Origin: Marinobacter nauticus
Lineage (GTDB): Bacteria; Pseudomonadota; Gammaproteobacteria; Enterobacterales; Shewanellaceae
Direction of reading: 5' to 3'
Assembly (NCBI RefSeq): GCF_019801015.1
Contig: NZ_JAHVJZ010000001.1
Coordinates: 62,001-126,000 of the forward strand
DNA: 64,000 nt
Of the stretch, positions 24,005-33,038 are shown piece after piece (position 1 is the stretch's first letter; every line of letters begins with the position of its first letter). A program made the position numbers and the translations under genes. The notes beneath the pieces were generated by a model, which was not told where the DNA came from, searched no databases, and saw only the letters and a list, made by a program, of their open reading frames with translations.

Positions 24005-24979
24005 ATGGAGTTTCTGCTTGATATTGTCCTGCTGAGCCTGTTGGTGCTGACAGCACTGGCACTGGTTCGTACCCGGGACCTGTTTGCCTCGGCGATGCTG
24101 ACCGGCATCTACAGTCTGCTTTCTGCGGCGTTTTTTGTGCTGATGGACGCGGTGGACGTGGCCTTTACGGAAGCCTCGGTCGGCGCCGGTATTTCGACCT
24201 TGTTGATGCTGGCGGCCCTGACACTCACCGGCCGTTTCGAAAAGCCGCATACCCATCAGGTGCGCCGTACCGTCGGCGTTATCGCGCTGACCACCTTTCT
24301 GATGTTTTACGGTCTGATGGATATGCCACGATTTGGCGACCCCTTGGCACCGGCGCAGGTGCACGTGGCGTCTCATTACGTGGAGGACGGATTCAGCGAA
24401 GTCGGTGTCCCCAATCTGGTGACCTCGGTGCTGGCCAGTTACCGGGGCTTCGATACCTTTGGCGAAACCGTGGTGATCTTCACTGCGGGCATCGGCGTTC
24501 TGGCGCTGCTCAAGCGGCGGCGGGCGCGGGCGCCGAGTCGGGCATTGGACATGCACGACCACCCCATTCTTCGCGTGATCGGCTCCCTGCTTATCCCGCC
24601 GATTATGCTGTTTGCGCTGTATGTGCAGTTTCATGGTGATTTTGGGCCGGGAGGCGGATTTCAGGCCGGGGTGATATTTGCCGCAGCCCTGATCCTGTAC
24701 GCCATGTTGTTTGGCCTGGATGCCGTTCGTGCCGTGATTCCGGAGTGGGTGATTCGGGTTTTGGCGGCGTGTGGGGTGCTGCTTTACGGCTGCGTGGGTC
24801 TGGTTGCCCTGCTGCAGGGCAAACCCTTCCTGGATTATCGCGTGTTGGCTGAGGACAGGCTGGCGGGGCAACACCTTGGCATATGGCTGGTTGAACTGGG
24901 CGTCGGCATTACGGTCGCGGCAGTGATGCTGTTGCTGTTTATCACTTTCTCTGCACGGGTCGACAGGGGAGCGTCCTGA
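24005..24979 (+). CDS. Fused MrpA C-terminal (MbhD/MbhE-like) plus MrpB subunit
   Basis: The 324-aa protein contains three units in order: a DUF4040/MbhD-like part (about 1-75; VDVAFTEASVGAGISTLLML), an MbhE-like part (about 85-170; GVPNLVTSVLASYRGFDTFG, GETVVIFTAGIG) and an MrpB domain (about 185-320; GDFGPGGGFQAGVI). In classic Mrp systems the first two are the C-terminus of the long MrpA and MrpB is separate. So this gene joins the MrpA tail to MrpB, and the MrpA antiporter-like part must come from another gene of the operon. Its stop overlaps mrpC by one base. Confidence 0.88.
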   Translation: MEFLLDIVLLSLLVLTALALVRTRDLFASAMLTGIYSLLSAAFFVLMDAVDVAFTEASVGAGISTLLMLAALTLTGRFEKPHTHQVRRTVGVIALTTFLMFYGLMDMPRFGDPLAPAQVHVASHYVEDGFSEVGVPNLVTSVLASYRGFDTFGETVVIFTAGIGVLALLKRRRARAPSRALDMHDHPILRVIGSLLIPPIMLFALYVQFHGDFGPGGGFQAGVIFAAALILYAMLFGLDAVRAVIPEWVIRVLAACGVLLYGCVGLVALLQGKPFLDYRVLAEDRLAGQHLGIWLVELGVGITVAAVMLLLFITFSARVDRGAS

Positions 24980-25335
24980 TGACATGGCTGTCGCAATATA
25001 ACTACTACATCGTGGTGATCCTGATGATGATTGGCTTCTACATCGTGATTGCCCAGGCAAACCTGATTAAGAAACTGATGGGGTTGACCCTGTTTCAGAC
25101 GTCGGTGTTTATTCTCTATATCAGCATGGGCAAGGTTGAGGGCGGAACGGCGCCGATTCTCGACCCGGAGTTTGCGGTGTTCTCCAATCCCTTGCCTCAT
25201 GTTCTGATCCTGACCGCCATTGTCGTGGGCGTGGCCACCACGGCGCTGGGACTGGCGCTGGCGGTCCGGCTTCACGAAGCTTACGGCACCCTGGAAGAGG
25301 ATGAGATTCAGCAACAGGATGATCCCTTATGCTGA
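24979..25335 (+). CDS. mrpC: Mrp-type antiporter subunit C (NuoK-like)
   Basis: A 118-aa three-helix protein related to complex I NuoK, with GFYIVIAQANLIKKLMGLTLFQTSV (in short: NLIKKLMGLTLFQTSVF) and the conserved PLPHVLILTAIVVG. Overlaps its neighbours on both sides (1 and 7 bases). Confidence 0.93.
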   Translation: MTWLSQYNYYIVVILMMIGFYIVIAQANLIKKLMGLTLFQTSVFILYISMGKVEGGTAPILDPEFAVFSNPLPHVLILTAIVVGVATTALGLALAVRLHEAYGTLEEDEIQQQDDPLC

Positions 25336-26798
25336 GTCATTTACCGATTCTTCCCATTATTCTGCCGCTGTTGGCGGCCCCCAGTTGCGTATTACTGGGC
25401 CGGCCGAGGCTGATGGCCGGATTTACCCTGATGGTCAGTCTGCTGGCGCTGGGCTTCAGTGTTCTGCTGTGGCAGCAGGTGGTCCAGGCTGGCACATGGG
25501 TATACCCATTGGGCGGTTGGCAGGCGCCCTGGGGCATCGAGTATCGCATTGATGCCATGGGCGCGATGATGCTGGTGCTGGTCAATGCCATGGCGGTGGC
25601 GGTGTTGATCGCCTCACCACTGAGCGTCGCCAAGGAGCTTTCCGATGAGCGCCAGGGCTCGTTCTACATCCTGTTCCTGCTGGTGCTGGCGGGCTTGCTG
25701 GGCATCGTTGCCACCGGCGACGCGTTTAATCTGTTCGTTTTCCTCGAGATCAGCTCACTGGCGACCTATGCGCTGATTGCGCTGGGCCGGGACCGCCGGG
25801 CGTTGTGGGCCGCCTACCAATATCTGATCCTCGGCACGCTCGGGGCCACCTTTATTCTGATTGGGGTTGGCCTGCTCTACATGATGACCGGTACCCTCAA
25901 TATGGCTGACCTGGCTCTTCGCCTGCCGGACGTGGAGGGCACCCGAACCGTCTACACCGCCTTTGCTTTTGTGCTGGTGGGCGTCTGTCTCAAGCTGGCG
26001 TTGTTTCCGCTGCACCTGTGGCTGCCCAGCGCTTACGCTTATGCGCCTTCCATGGTGTCCGCCTTTCTGGCGGCGACGGCCACCAAAGTCGCCGTTTATG
26101 TTCTGATCCGCTTTATCTACTCCGTCTTCGGCCCGGTCTTTACCTACTCCCACATGCCGTTTGAAGTGATCATGCTGGTATTGGGGCTGGTTGGGGTAGT
26201 AGCCGCGTCCATCGCGGCGATCTACCAGCAGAATGTGAAGCGACTCTTTGCCTACTCCAGCGTGGCCCAGGTGGGTTACCTGATTCTCGGGATCGCCACC
26301 GCCAGTGCAACGGGTCTGCTGGCGACCCTGCTGCATCTGATCAACCACGCCCTGATGAAGGGGGCGCTGTTCCTGGCACTGGCGGCGGTAACCTACCAGC
26401 TCGGCCACACTCAGCTGAATCAGTTTGCCGGCCTCGGCCGGCGGATGCCCTGGACCATGGCCGCGCTGGTGATCGGCGGCCTCAGCCTGGTGGGCGTGCC
26501 CGGTACCGTTGGTTTTGTCAGCAAGTGGTACCTGGTCATTGCATTGATTGAGCGCAGTTGGTGGCCGGCAGCAGCCGTGGTGCTGCTGGGTTCCCTGCTG
26601 GCGCTTATCTACCTGTGGAAGGTGGTAGAGGTGGCGTATTTCTCGGACAGCGATGGCCCTCGCTGTGAAGCACCGCCAATGCTGCTGGTGCCTACCTGGA
26701 TACTGGTGCTGGCCAACATCTATCTGGGCATCGATACCCAGTGGACCCTGATGGCGGCTCAGAGTGCCGTTGAGGGACTGATGGGGGTGGCGCCATGA
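25329..26798 (+). CDS. mrpD: Mrp-type antiporter subunit D (proton-translocating NuoL/M/N family)
   Basis: A 489-aa protein with about 14 helices of the antiporter family. Functional marks are FLEISSLATYALIALG (essential Glu), KLALFPLHLWLPSAY, ATATKVAVYVLIR and RLFAYSSVAQVGY (Lys/Ser motifs). It is the largest-scoring MrpD-like member of the three antiporter-like subunits in this operon. The 4-base overlap with the next gene indicates coupling. Confidence 0.9.
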   Translation: MLSHLPILPIILPLLAAPSCVLLGRPRLMAGFTLMVSLLALGFSVLLWQQVVQAGTWVYPLGGWQAPWGIEYRIDAMGAMMLVLVNAMAVAVLIASPLSVAKELSDERQGSFYILFLLVLAGLLGIVATGDAFNLFVFLEISSLATYALIALGRDRRALWAAYQYLILGTLGATFILIGVGLLYMMTGTLNMADLALRLPDVEGTRTVYTAFAFVLVGVCLKLALFPLHLWLPSAYAYAPSMVSAFLAATATKVAVYVLIRFIYSVFGPVFTYSHMPFEVIMLVLGLVGVVAASIAAIYQQNVKRLFAYSSVAQVGYLILGIATASATGLLATLLHLINHALMKGALFLALAAVTYQLGHTQLNQFAGLGRRMPWTMAALVIGGLSLVGVPGTVGFVSKWYLVIALIERSWWPAAAVVLLGSLLALIYLWKVVEVAYFSDSDGPRCEAPPMLLVPTWILVLANIYLGIDTQWTLMAAQSAVEGLMGVAP

Positions 26799-28228
26799 TG
26801 ACGGTTTTGCTCCTTCCCTGGCTGGTGGCGCTGGCCATTGTGCTGGCCGGGCGCTCACCCAATCTTCGTGAAGCGATTTCCGTTCTGGGCGGCGTTCTTC
26901 TGTTCACCCAGGTCTTTGAGCTTTACCAGTCTCCGCCTCAGGAGTGGGTGATCGCCGCCCCGTTCCCGGGACTGGAAGTGGGCTTTGCGGTTGAGCCATT
27001 GGGGGTGCTGTTTGCGCTGGTGGCCAGTGCGCTGTGGCCGGTCACGGCCCTTTATGCCATCGGCTATATGCGTGGCCATGGCGAAGCCAATCAAACCCGC
27101 TTCTTTGCCTGTTTTGCCCTGGCGATGGGCGCGGTGATGGGCATCGCCTTCTCCCGCGACATGCTGACGCTGTTCTTCTTCTATGAACTGCTGACGCTGG
27201 CGACCTATCCGCTGGTGACCCATTCCGGCACCGATGCCGCCCGCAAAGGGGGACGGGTGTATCTGGGGGTGCTGTTGTTTACCTCCATTGCCCTGTTGCT
27301 GCTGGCGCTGATTGGGATCCAGGTGGAGGCGGGCAGTCTGACGTTCACCCAGGGCGGCGTATTTGCGGGCGAGCACAATCCGCTGTTGCTGAGTGCCTTG
27401 TTGGTGCTGTTTGTACTCGGTGTCGGCAAAGCGGCGATGATGCCGTTTCATCGCTGGTTGCCGGCGGCGATGGTGGCGCCGACGCCGGTCAGTGCGCTGT
27501 TGCATGCCGTAGCAGTGGTGAAGGCCGGGGTGTTTACCGTGCTCAAGGGCGTGGTTTACCTGTTTGGTCTCAGCACCGTGGCTGAGTTGCCGGTTACCCC
27601 GATTTTGCTTGGGCTGGCCGCGCTGACCATCGTTTGGGCCTCGCTGGTGGCGATGCGGCAGGACAACCTGAAAAAACGCTTGGCTTACTCCACGGTGAGC
27701 CAGTTGGGCTATGTCACTGCGGCGGCGCTGTTGGCAACGCCGATGGGGGTGATGGCCGGAGGGATGCAGATTGCTGCCCACGCGCTGGGCAAAATCACGC
27801 TGTTTTTCTGTGCCGGCGCCATTCTGGTTGCCGCTCATAAGACCAACGTCAGCGAAATGGACGGCCTGGGCCGGCGCATGCCCTGGACCATGGCCGCGTT
27901 TCTGCTGGCCAGTCTGAGCATTATCGGCCTGCCGCCCACCGGAGGCGCCTGGGGTAAGTGGCTGCTGCTTAATGCCAGTCTTGATACCACTCAGTGGCTG
28001 CTGGTGTGGGTATTGGCGTTGAGTACATTGCTGAATGTGGCTTACCTGTTGCCCATCCCGATCCGAGCTTTTCTGGCCAAGCCTGACGATGGACAAGAGG
28101 CGCATGGCGGAGAGGCCCCTTGGCCGGCGCTGGTGGCACTGTTGATCACGGCGTTGGGCACGTTGGTGCTGTTCTGGACACCGGAGCCGTTAGTGGAACT
28201 GGGCCGGCTGGCCGGGGGAGGAGAGTGA
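26795..28228 (+). CDS. Second antiporter-like subunit (NuoL/M/N family)
   Basis: A 477-aa polytopic protein with the same family marks: FFFYELLTLATYPLV (Glu), KAAMMPFHRWLPAAM, AVAVVKAGVFTVLKG and LKKRLAYSTVSQLGY. It differs from the preceding subunit in sequence and is a separate proton/cation channel-like unit of the complex. Classic Mrp complexes have only MrpA and MrpD of this type; this operon has three. Its stop overlaps the next small gene by one base (TGATG). Confidence 0.88.
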   Translation: MMTVLLLPWLVALAIVLAGRSPNLREAISVLGGVLLFTQVFELYQSPPQEWVIAAPFPGLEVGFAVEPLGVLFALVASALWPVTALYAIGYMRGHGEANQTRFFACFALAMGAVMGIAFSRDMLTLFFFYELLTLATYPLVTHSGTDAARKGGRVYLGVLLFTSIALLLLALIGIQVEAGSLTFTQGGVFAGEHNPLLLSALLVLFVLGVGKAAMMPFHRWLPAAMVAPTPVSALLHAVAVVKAGVFTVLKGVVYLFGLSTVAELPVTPILLGLAALTIVWASLVAMRQDNLKKRLAYSTVSQLGYVTAAALLATPMGVMAGGMQIAAHALGKITLFFCAGAILVAAHKTNVSEMDGLGRRMPWTMAAFLLASLSIIGLPPTGGAWGKWLLLNASLDTTQWLLVWVLALSTLLNVAYLLPIPIRAFLAKPDDGQEAHGGEAPWPALVALLITALGTLVLFWTPEPLVELGRLAGGGE

Positions 28229-28464
28229 TGGACCACTGGGGCTTTAAGCTGTTCTATCTGATTTGTGCCCTGCTGGCGGTGCTGGACTTTGTGGTGCACC
28301 GCCACACAGAGCACCCCTGGGAAGGGTTACCCGGGTTTTACCCGCTTTATGGCTTTATCGGCTGTGTGGTGCTGGTGCTGCTGGCGAAGGTGATGCGCAA
28401 GCTGGTAATGCGCCCGGAAGACCACTACGAAAAGCTGGAAGGCCGTGGAGGTGAGCATGAGTGA
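28228..28464 (+). CDS. Small two-helix Mrp-operon protein
   Basis: A 78-aa protein with two hydrophobic helices (FKLFYLICALLAVLDFVV and GFIGCVVLVLLAKVM) and a charged tail. The ATG at 28228 is coupled to the previous stop. It overlaps the next gene by 8 bases. No named family; likely an accessory subunit because it is embedded in the antiporter operon. Confidence 0.8.
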   Translation: MDHWGFKLFYLICALLAVLDFVVHRHTEHPWEGLPGFYPLYGFIGCVVLVLLAKVMRKLVMRPEDHYEKLEGRGGEHE

Positions 28465-30154
28465 GTTGCCTCCGTTTCTGATCTTCTTTATCGGCGCCCT
28501 GGTTGTGGCGCTGGCCCGTCCGAAGCTGCGTCCCTGGATCGCGTTAGCAACGCCGCTGCTGAGCTTGTTGCTGGTGTGGTTCCAGCCGTTGGGCAGCCAC
28601 CTGTCCATCACCCTGATGGGGCAAACCCTGGAGCTATACCGGCTCGACGGACTCAGCCGGGTATTCGTGCTGATTTTTCATCTGGCGGCGTTTCTGGCGC
28701 TGCTGTTTGCCATGCACCTGAAATCCCCACTGGAGTGGGTGACCGGGCTGATCTACGCCGGCTCTGCACTGGGTGCGGTGCTGGCGGGGGATCTGCTCAG
28801 TCTGTTTCTGTTCTGGGAAGGGATGGCGCTCAGTTCCGTCTGGCTGGTGTGGGCGCGCGGCACGGAGCGGGCTTATACCGCCGGCATGCGCTACCTGACG
28901 ATACAGGTGATCTCTGGGCTGCTGCTGTTGGTGGGTGGCCTGTTGCAGATGCAGGCCACCGGCAGCCTGCATTTTGACCTGATGAACATCGACACGCTGC
29001 CCGGCATGCTGATCTTCCTCGCCTTTGGCATCAAATGCGTGTTTCCGATGCTGCACAGCTGGCTGGTGGACGCCTATCCGGAAGCGACGCCGACCGGCAC
29101 GGTATTCCTCAGTGCCTTTACCACCAAGGTGGCGGTGTATGCGTTGGCCCGGGGTTATCCCGGCACCGAGCTGCTGGTCTACATCGGCGCGGCCATGGCC
29201 TGTTTCCCGATTTTCTATGCGGTGATTGAGAATGATCTGCGTCGGGTGTTGGCCTACAGCCTGATTAACCAGGTGGGCTTTATGGTGGTGGGTGTCGGCC
29301 TGGGCAGTGAACTGGCGATGAACGGAGCACTGGCCCACGCGGTGAATGACATCCTGTTTAAAGGGCTGCTGTTCATGTCGATGGGGGCGGTGCTGATGAT
29401 GACCGGCAAGATCGATGGCTCGCGGCTGGGCGGGCTCTATAAGACCATGCCAAAAACCACCATCCTCTGCATTGTCGGCGCGGCGTCCATCTCGGCGTTC
29501 CCGCTGTTCAGTGGTTTTGTCAGTAAGTCGATGGTGATGAGTGCCGCTCTGATTGAGGGACACCCGACGGTGTGGCTGCTGTTGCTGTTTGCCTCAGCGG
29601 GCGTGTTCCACCATGCCGGTATCAAGATCCCGTATTTTGCGTTTTTTGCTCACGACAGTGGTCTGAAAGCGGCGGATCCCCCCCGCAATATGCTGTTGGC
29701 GATGACGATAGCGGCCGCGTTCTGTATCGGTATTGGGGTGTTCCCGCAGTTCCTTTACGGACTGCTGCCTTACGACCCGGGCTACTGGCCTTATGACACC
29801 ACCCACGTGCTGGCGCAGACTCAGCTGCTGTTCTTCTCGGCGCTGGCGTTTGTCTGGCTGAACCGAAAAGGGCTGTATCCGCCGGAATTGCCGTCGGTCA
29901 ATCTGGATGCGGACTGGCTGTATCGGGATCTGGGTTACCGATGGGGCCTGGCGATCTGGCAACGGTTCTGGGCTGCAGAGGCGTGGTGCCGGGAAAAAGC
30001 GGCGGCCTTCGGTCGCGCGGCCCGACAGTACCTGGCCACTCATGTGCCTGAAGGCACCTTGGGGGGCACGCCGTTGTCCGGCGCGATGGTGATCTGGGTG
30101 GCGGTGATTCTGGCCGGCTATCTGCTCCTGAGCTTCCTGCCCGTTACCGGCTAA
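28457..30154 (+). CDS. Third antiporter-like subunit (NuoL/MrpA N-terminal-like)
   Basis: A 565-aa protein; I chose ATG 28457 because GGAGGTGAGC lies just before it. It has about 15 helices with FLFWEGMALSSVWLVWARG (essential Glu), KCVFPMLHSWLVDAYPEA, AFTTKVAVYALARG and LRRVLAYSLINQVGF. The C-terminus carries an extra amphipathic region and a last helix, recalling NuoL. It may take the place of the MrpA N-terminal part. A bidirectional terminator follows. Confidence 0.87.
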   Translation: MSELPPFLIFFIGALVVALARPKLRPWIALATPLLSLLLVWFQPLGSHLSITLMGQTLELYRLDGLSRVFVLIFHLAAFLALLFAMHLKSPLEWVTGLIYAGSALGAVLAGDLLSLFLFWEGMALSSVWLVWARGTERAYTAGMRYLTIQVISGLLLLVGGLLQMQATGSLHFDLMNIDTLPGMLIFLAFGIKCVFPMLHSWLVDAYPEATPTGTVFLSAFTTKVAVYALARGYPGTELLVYIGAAMACFPIFYAVIENDLRRVLAYSLINQVGFMVVGVGLGSELAMNGALAHAVNDILFKGLLFMSMGAVLMMTGKIDGSRLGGLYKTMPKTTILCIVGAASISAFPLFSGFVSKSMVMSAALIEGHPTVWLLLLFASAGVFHHAGIKIPYFAFFAHDSGLKAADPPRNMLLAMTIAAAFCIGIGVFPQFLYGLLPYDPGYWPYDTTHVLAQTQLLFFSALAFVWLNRKGLYPPELPSVNLDADWLYRDLGYRWGLAIWQRFWAAEAWCREKAAAFGRAARQYLATHVPEGTLGGTPLSGAMVIWVAVILAGYLLLSFLPVTG

Positions 30155-30176
30155 GCGCACCATTTCCGAGACAAAC

Positions 30177-30211
30177 AAAAACCCCGGCAGTTCGCACTGC
30201 CGGGGTTTTTT
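30177..30211. terminator. Bidirectional terminator between Mrp operon and EF-G gene
   Basis: A 14-bp stem AAAAACCCCGGCAG/CTGCCGGGGTTTTT with a 6-base loop; the A and T runs let it work on both strands for these convergent units. Confidence 0.93.
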
Positions 30212-30231
30212 AAGAATCAGCCGAAGTCAGA

Positions 30232-32322
30232 TTACTTCTTAGCTTTCTTCTCTTTCTGCTCAGCGATAACGGCTTCTGCAACGTTGTTCGGGCAAGCAGA
30301 GTAGTGGCTGAACTCCATGGAGAACTGGCCACGACCGGAGGTCATGGTACGCAGGTGACCGATATAGCCGAACATTTCGGACAGCGGTACGTCAGCCTTG
30401 ATGCGAACGCCGGTTACACCAGCTTCCTGGTCTTTGATCATGCCGCGACGACGGTTCAGGTCACCGATAACATCACCAACGTGATCTTCCGGAGTGAACA
30501 CGTCAACCTTCATGATCGGCTCCAGCAGCTGCGGAGAAGCTTTCGGCATGGACTGACGGAAAGCGCCTTTAGCAGCGATTTCGAACGCGATAGCGGAGGA
30601 GTCAACGGCGTGGAAAGAACCGTCGAACAGCTCAACTTCTACGTCCAGAACCGGGAAGCCAGCCATGGTACCGGTGGCCATCATCTCGCGGAAGCCTTTC
30701 TCAACGGCAGGCCAGAATTCCTTCGGTACGTTACCGCCCACAACAGTGGACTCGAACTTGAAGCCGGAACCCTGCTCGCCAGGCTTGATGCGGTAGTCGA
30801 TCTTACCGAACTGACCGGAACCACCAGACTGCTTCTTGTGAGTGAAGGAATCTTCAATCGGAGCAGTGATGGTTTCACGGTAGGCTACCTGCGGCTGGCC
30901 AACGACCAGTTCTACGCCGTAGGTACGCTTCAGGATGTCTACCTTGATGTCCAGGTGCAGTTCACCCATACCTTTCAGGATGGTCTGGCCGGACTCTTCG
31001 TCGGTTTCAACCTGGAAGGACGGATCTTCGGAAACCAGTTTACCGATGGCAACACCCATCTTCTCAACGGAACCTTTGTCCTTCGGCTCAACCGCGATGG
31101 AGATTACCGGATCCGGGAAGATCATCGGCTCCAGGGTGCACTCGTTCTTCGGATCACACAGGGTGTGACCGGTCTGTACGTTCTTCATGCCCACAACCGC
31201 GATGATGTCACCTGCCTGAGCGGTGGTGATTTCGGTACGGTCGTTCGCGTGCATTTCCACCATACGGCCGATACGCTCGGTCTTGCCAGTGTGGGAGTTC
31301 AGGATGGTGTCACCCTTCTTCATCACACCGGAGTAGATACGTACGAAGGTCAGGGCGCCGAAACGGTCATCCATGATCTTGAACGCCAGAGCGCGCAGCG
31401 GCTCGTCAGCGGATACCTTGGCAACTTCGCCAGTCGGCTCACCGGTTTCTTTGTCGGTCAGCGGCTGAGCGTTAACTTCAGTCGGGGACGGCAGGTAGTC
31501 AACTACCGCGTCCAGAACCAGCTGGATACCTTTGTTCTTGTACGCAGAACCACAGTAGGTCGGGAAGAACATCAGGTCACGGGTACCCTGACGGATACAA
31601 CGCTTGATGTCGTCCAGCGACGGCTCGGTACCTTCTTCCAGGTACTCCATCAGCAGGTCTTCGTCAGCTTCCAGAGCGGTTTCGATCAGCTCTTCGCGGT
31701 ACTGAGCGGCTTTCTCTTTCAGCTCTTCCGGGATCTCTACAACTTCGTAGTTTTCCGGCAGGCCGGAGTCGTCCCATACGTAAGCCTTCTGGCTCAGTAC
31801 GTCTACAACACCGGTGAATTCGTCTTCGATACCGATCGGCAGGGTCATAACCAGCGGACGAGCAGCCAGTACGTTCTTCACCTGATCAACAACGCGGTAG
31901 AAGTCTGCACCCATACGGTCCAGCTTGTTCACGAAGATCAGACGAGCAACTTTGGACTCGTTAGCGTAGCGCCAGTTGGTTTCGGACTGAGGCTCAACAC
32001 CGCCGGAACCACAGAATACACCTACACCACCATCCAGAACCTTCAGGGAGCGGTAAACTTCGATGGTGAAGTCAACGTGTCCAGGGGTGTCGATGATGTT
32101 CAGACGGTGGTCGTTCCAGAAACAGGTGGTCGCAGCAGACTGAATGGTAATACCACGCTCAGCTTCCTGCTCCATGAAGTCAGTAGTAGTGGAACCGTCG
32201 TGAGTGTCACCGATCTTGTGGATCTTACCGGTCAGCTTCAGAACCCGCTCGGTGGTGGTGGTTTTACCAGCATCAACGTGGGCGAAGATGCCGATATTTC
32301 TGTACTTGGAAAGGTCTGCCAT
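30232..32322 (-). CDS. fusA2: Elongation factor G, second-type copy
   Basis: EF-G moves tRNA and mRNA on the ribosome using GTP and also splits ribosomes with RRF. The 696-aa protein has the GTPase motifs [20 protein letters not shown] and NKLDRMGAD, and the later EF-G domains ([33 protein letters not shown]). It lies alone, with no rpsL, rpsG or tuf beside it, so it is probably an additional copy of the kind seen in Shewanella and Vibrio relatives. Codon use is strongly biased, suggesting high expression. It ends in a lysine-rich tail. Confidence 0.93.
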   Translation of the reverse strand: MADLSKYRNIGIFAHVDAGKTTTTERVLKLTGKIHKIGDTHDGSTTTDFMEQEAERGITIQSAATTCFWNDHRLNIIDTPGHVDFTIEVYRSLKVLDGGVGVFCGSGGVEPQSETNWRYANESKVARLIFVNKLDRMGADFYRVVDQVKNVLAARPLVMTLPIGIEDEFTGVVDVLSQKAYVWDDSGLPENYEVVEIPEELKEKAAQYREELIETALEADEDLLMEYLEEGTEPSLDDIKRCIRQGTRDLMFFPTYCGSAYKNKGIQLVLDAVVDYLPSPTEVNAQPLTDKETGEPTGEVAKVSADEPLRALAFKIMDDRFGALTFVRIYSGVMKKGDTILNSHTGKTERIGRMVEMHANDRTEITTAQAGDIIAVVGMKNVQTGHTLCDPKNECTLEPMIFPDPVISIAVEPKDKGSVEKMGVAIGKLVSEDPSFQVETDEESGQTILKGMGELHLDIKVDILKRTYGVELVVGQPQVAYRETITAPIEDSFTHKKQSGGSGQFGKIDYRIKPGEQGSGFKFESTVVGGNVPKEFWPAVEKGFREMMATGTMAGFPVLDVEVELFDGSFHAVDSSAIAFEIAAKGAFRQSMPKASPQLLEPIMKVDVFTPEDHVGDVIGDLNRRRGMIKDQEAGVTGVRIKADVPLSEMFGYIGHLRTMTSGRGQFSMEFSHYSACPNNVAEAVIAEQKEKKAKK

Positions 32323-32363
32323 TTTTGTACTCTATTGGTCAGGGTCAAACAAAATTGCGCGGT

Positions 32364-32369
32364 AGTATA
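32364..32369 (-). promoter_or_regulatory. Candidate -10 element of the EF-G gene
   Basis: TATACT on the minus strand, about 42 bases before the ATG. The -35 region is poorly matched. Confidence 0.35.
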
Positions 32370-32735
32370 CAGGAATTCCCAGAGGTTTACGAAAATGTTC
32401 GTCCTCCGGGGGGGTATCCTGTAACAAACACTCCGCCACCTTGCCTTCCGGCGGGAAACCACGGCGTATTTGCCTGCGGTCAGGACCGGCGAAGGGTAAG
32501 TGTAGGCCGCGCTGAGTCTGATGCGAGTGCGGTCAGAACGGAATGAATTTTGGATGATGGATATCCTTAATCGCCGTGGCATTTTAGCGGCTTTTATGGC
32601 CATGACAAGACAAGGGCGACGGGATTTCGTTACGGTGGGATCCACCCGCCATCTTCATTTCCGTGATAGCTTTGCCTTTGCTGGCGGGATTTCTTCCCGG
32701 CCAGCCACGGATCACCGCCGTAAAATGGAGTCGAA
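32370..32735. other. Intergenic region between EF-G gene and the 100-aa gene
   Basis: About 370 bases with no supported gene. It must hold promoters for the two divergent genes. A short frame at 32521-32739 has no ribosome-binding site or motif. Confidence 0.5.
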
Positions 32736-33038
32736 ATGATGAGCCACCGACACCGCAGCGAGTACCATCAGGGCCTTGAATGGGAGTTCATGAAGGAGCA
32801 GAGCGGCGCGCTCGGCCGGGCGGGTAAAGCGCTGAAGGCGGCCATCGCCCATTATCGCTCGCTGGCGGACAGTGACCCCGGCAAAGCCGACGCATTAGCC
32901 AAGGTCCGCGAAGCGCTCTGGCATCTGGAGATGCAACGTGAGTTTGTCGGCTTTGTCGACGCCAATATGGCGTCCATCGTCGAAGCCTTCGATGTGCCCC
33001 CGGAAGCGTTGGAGCAGCGTGGGCCTCAGCGCTCCTGA
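32736..33038 (+). CDS. Small helical protein, function unknown
   Basis: A 100-aa, charged, fully helical protein (MMSHRHRSEYHQGLEWEF..., with AGKALKAAIAHYRSLADSD). GGAG lies 7-10 bases upstream of ATG 32736; a second ATG follows at once. No family recognised. It overlaps the convergent gene by 13 bases. Confidence 0.6.
   Translation: MMSHRHRSEYHQGLEWEFMKEQSGALGRAGKALKAAIAHYRSLADSDPGKADALAKVREALWHLEMQREFVGFVDANMASIVEAFDVPPEALEQRGPQRS

Noticed and set aside
30304-32424. 706-codon frame on the plus strand across the EF-G gene
   Set aside because: Antisense shadow of the EF-G gene caused by its strong codon bias.
32521-32739. 72-codon plus-strand frame before the 100-aa gene
   Set aside because: No ribosome-binding site and no motif; overlaps the promoter region.
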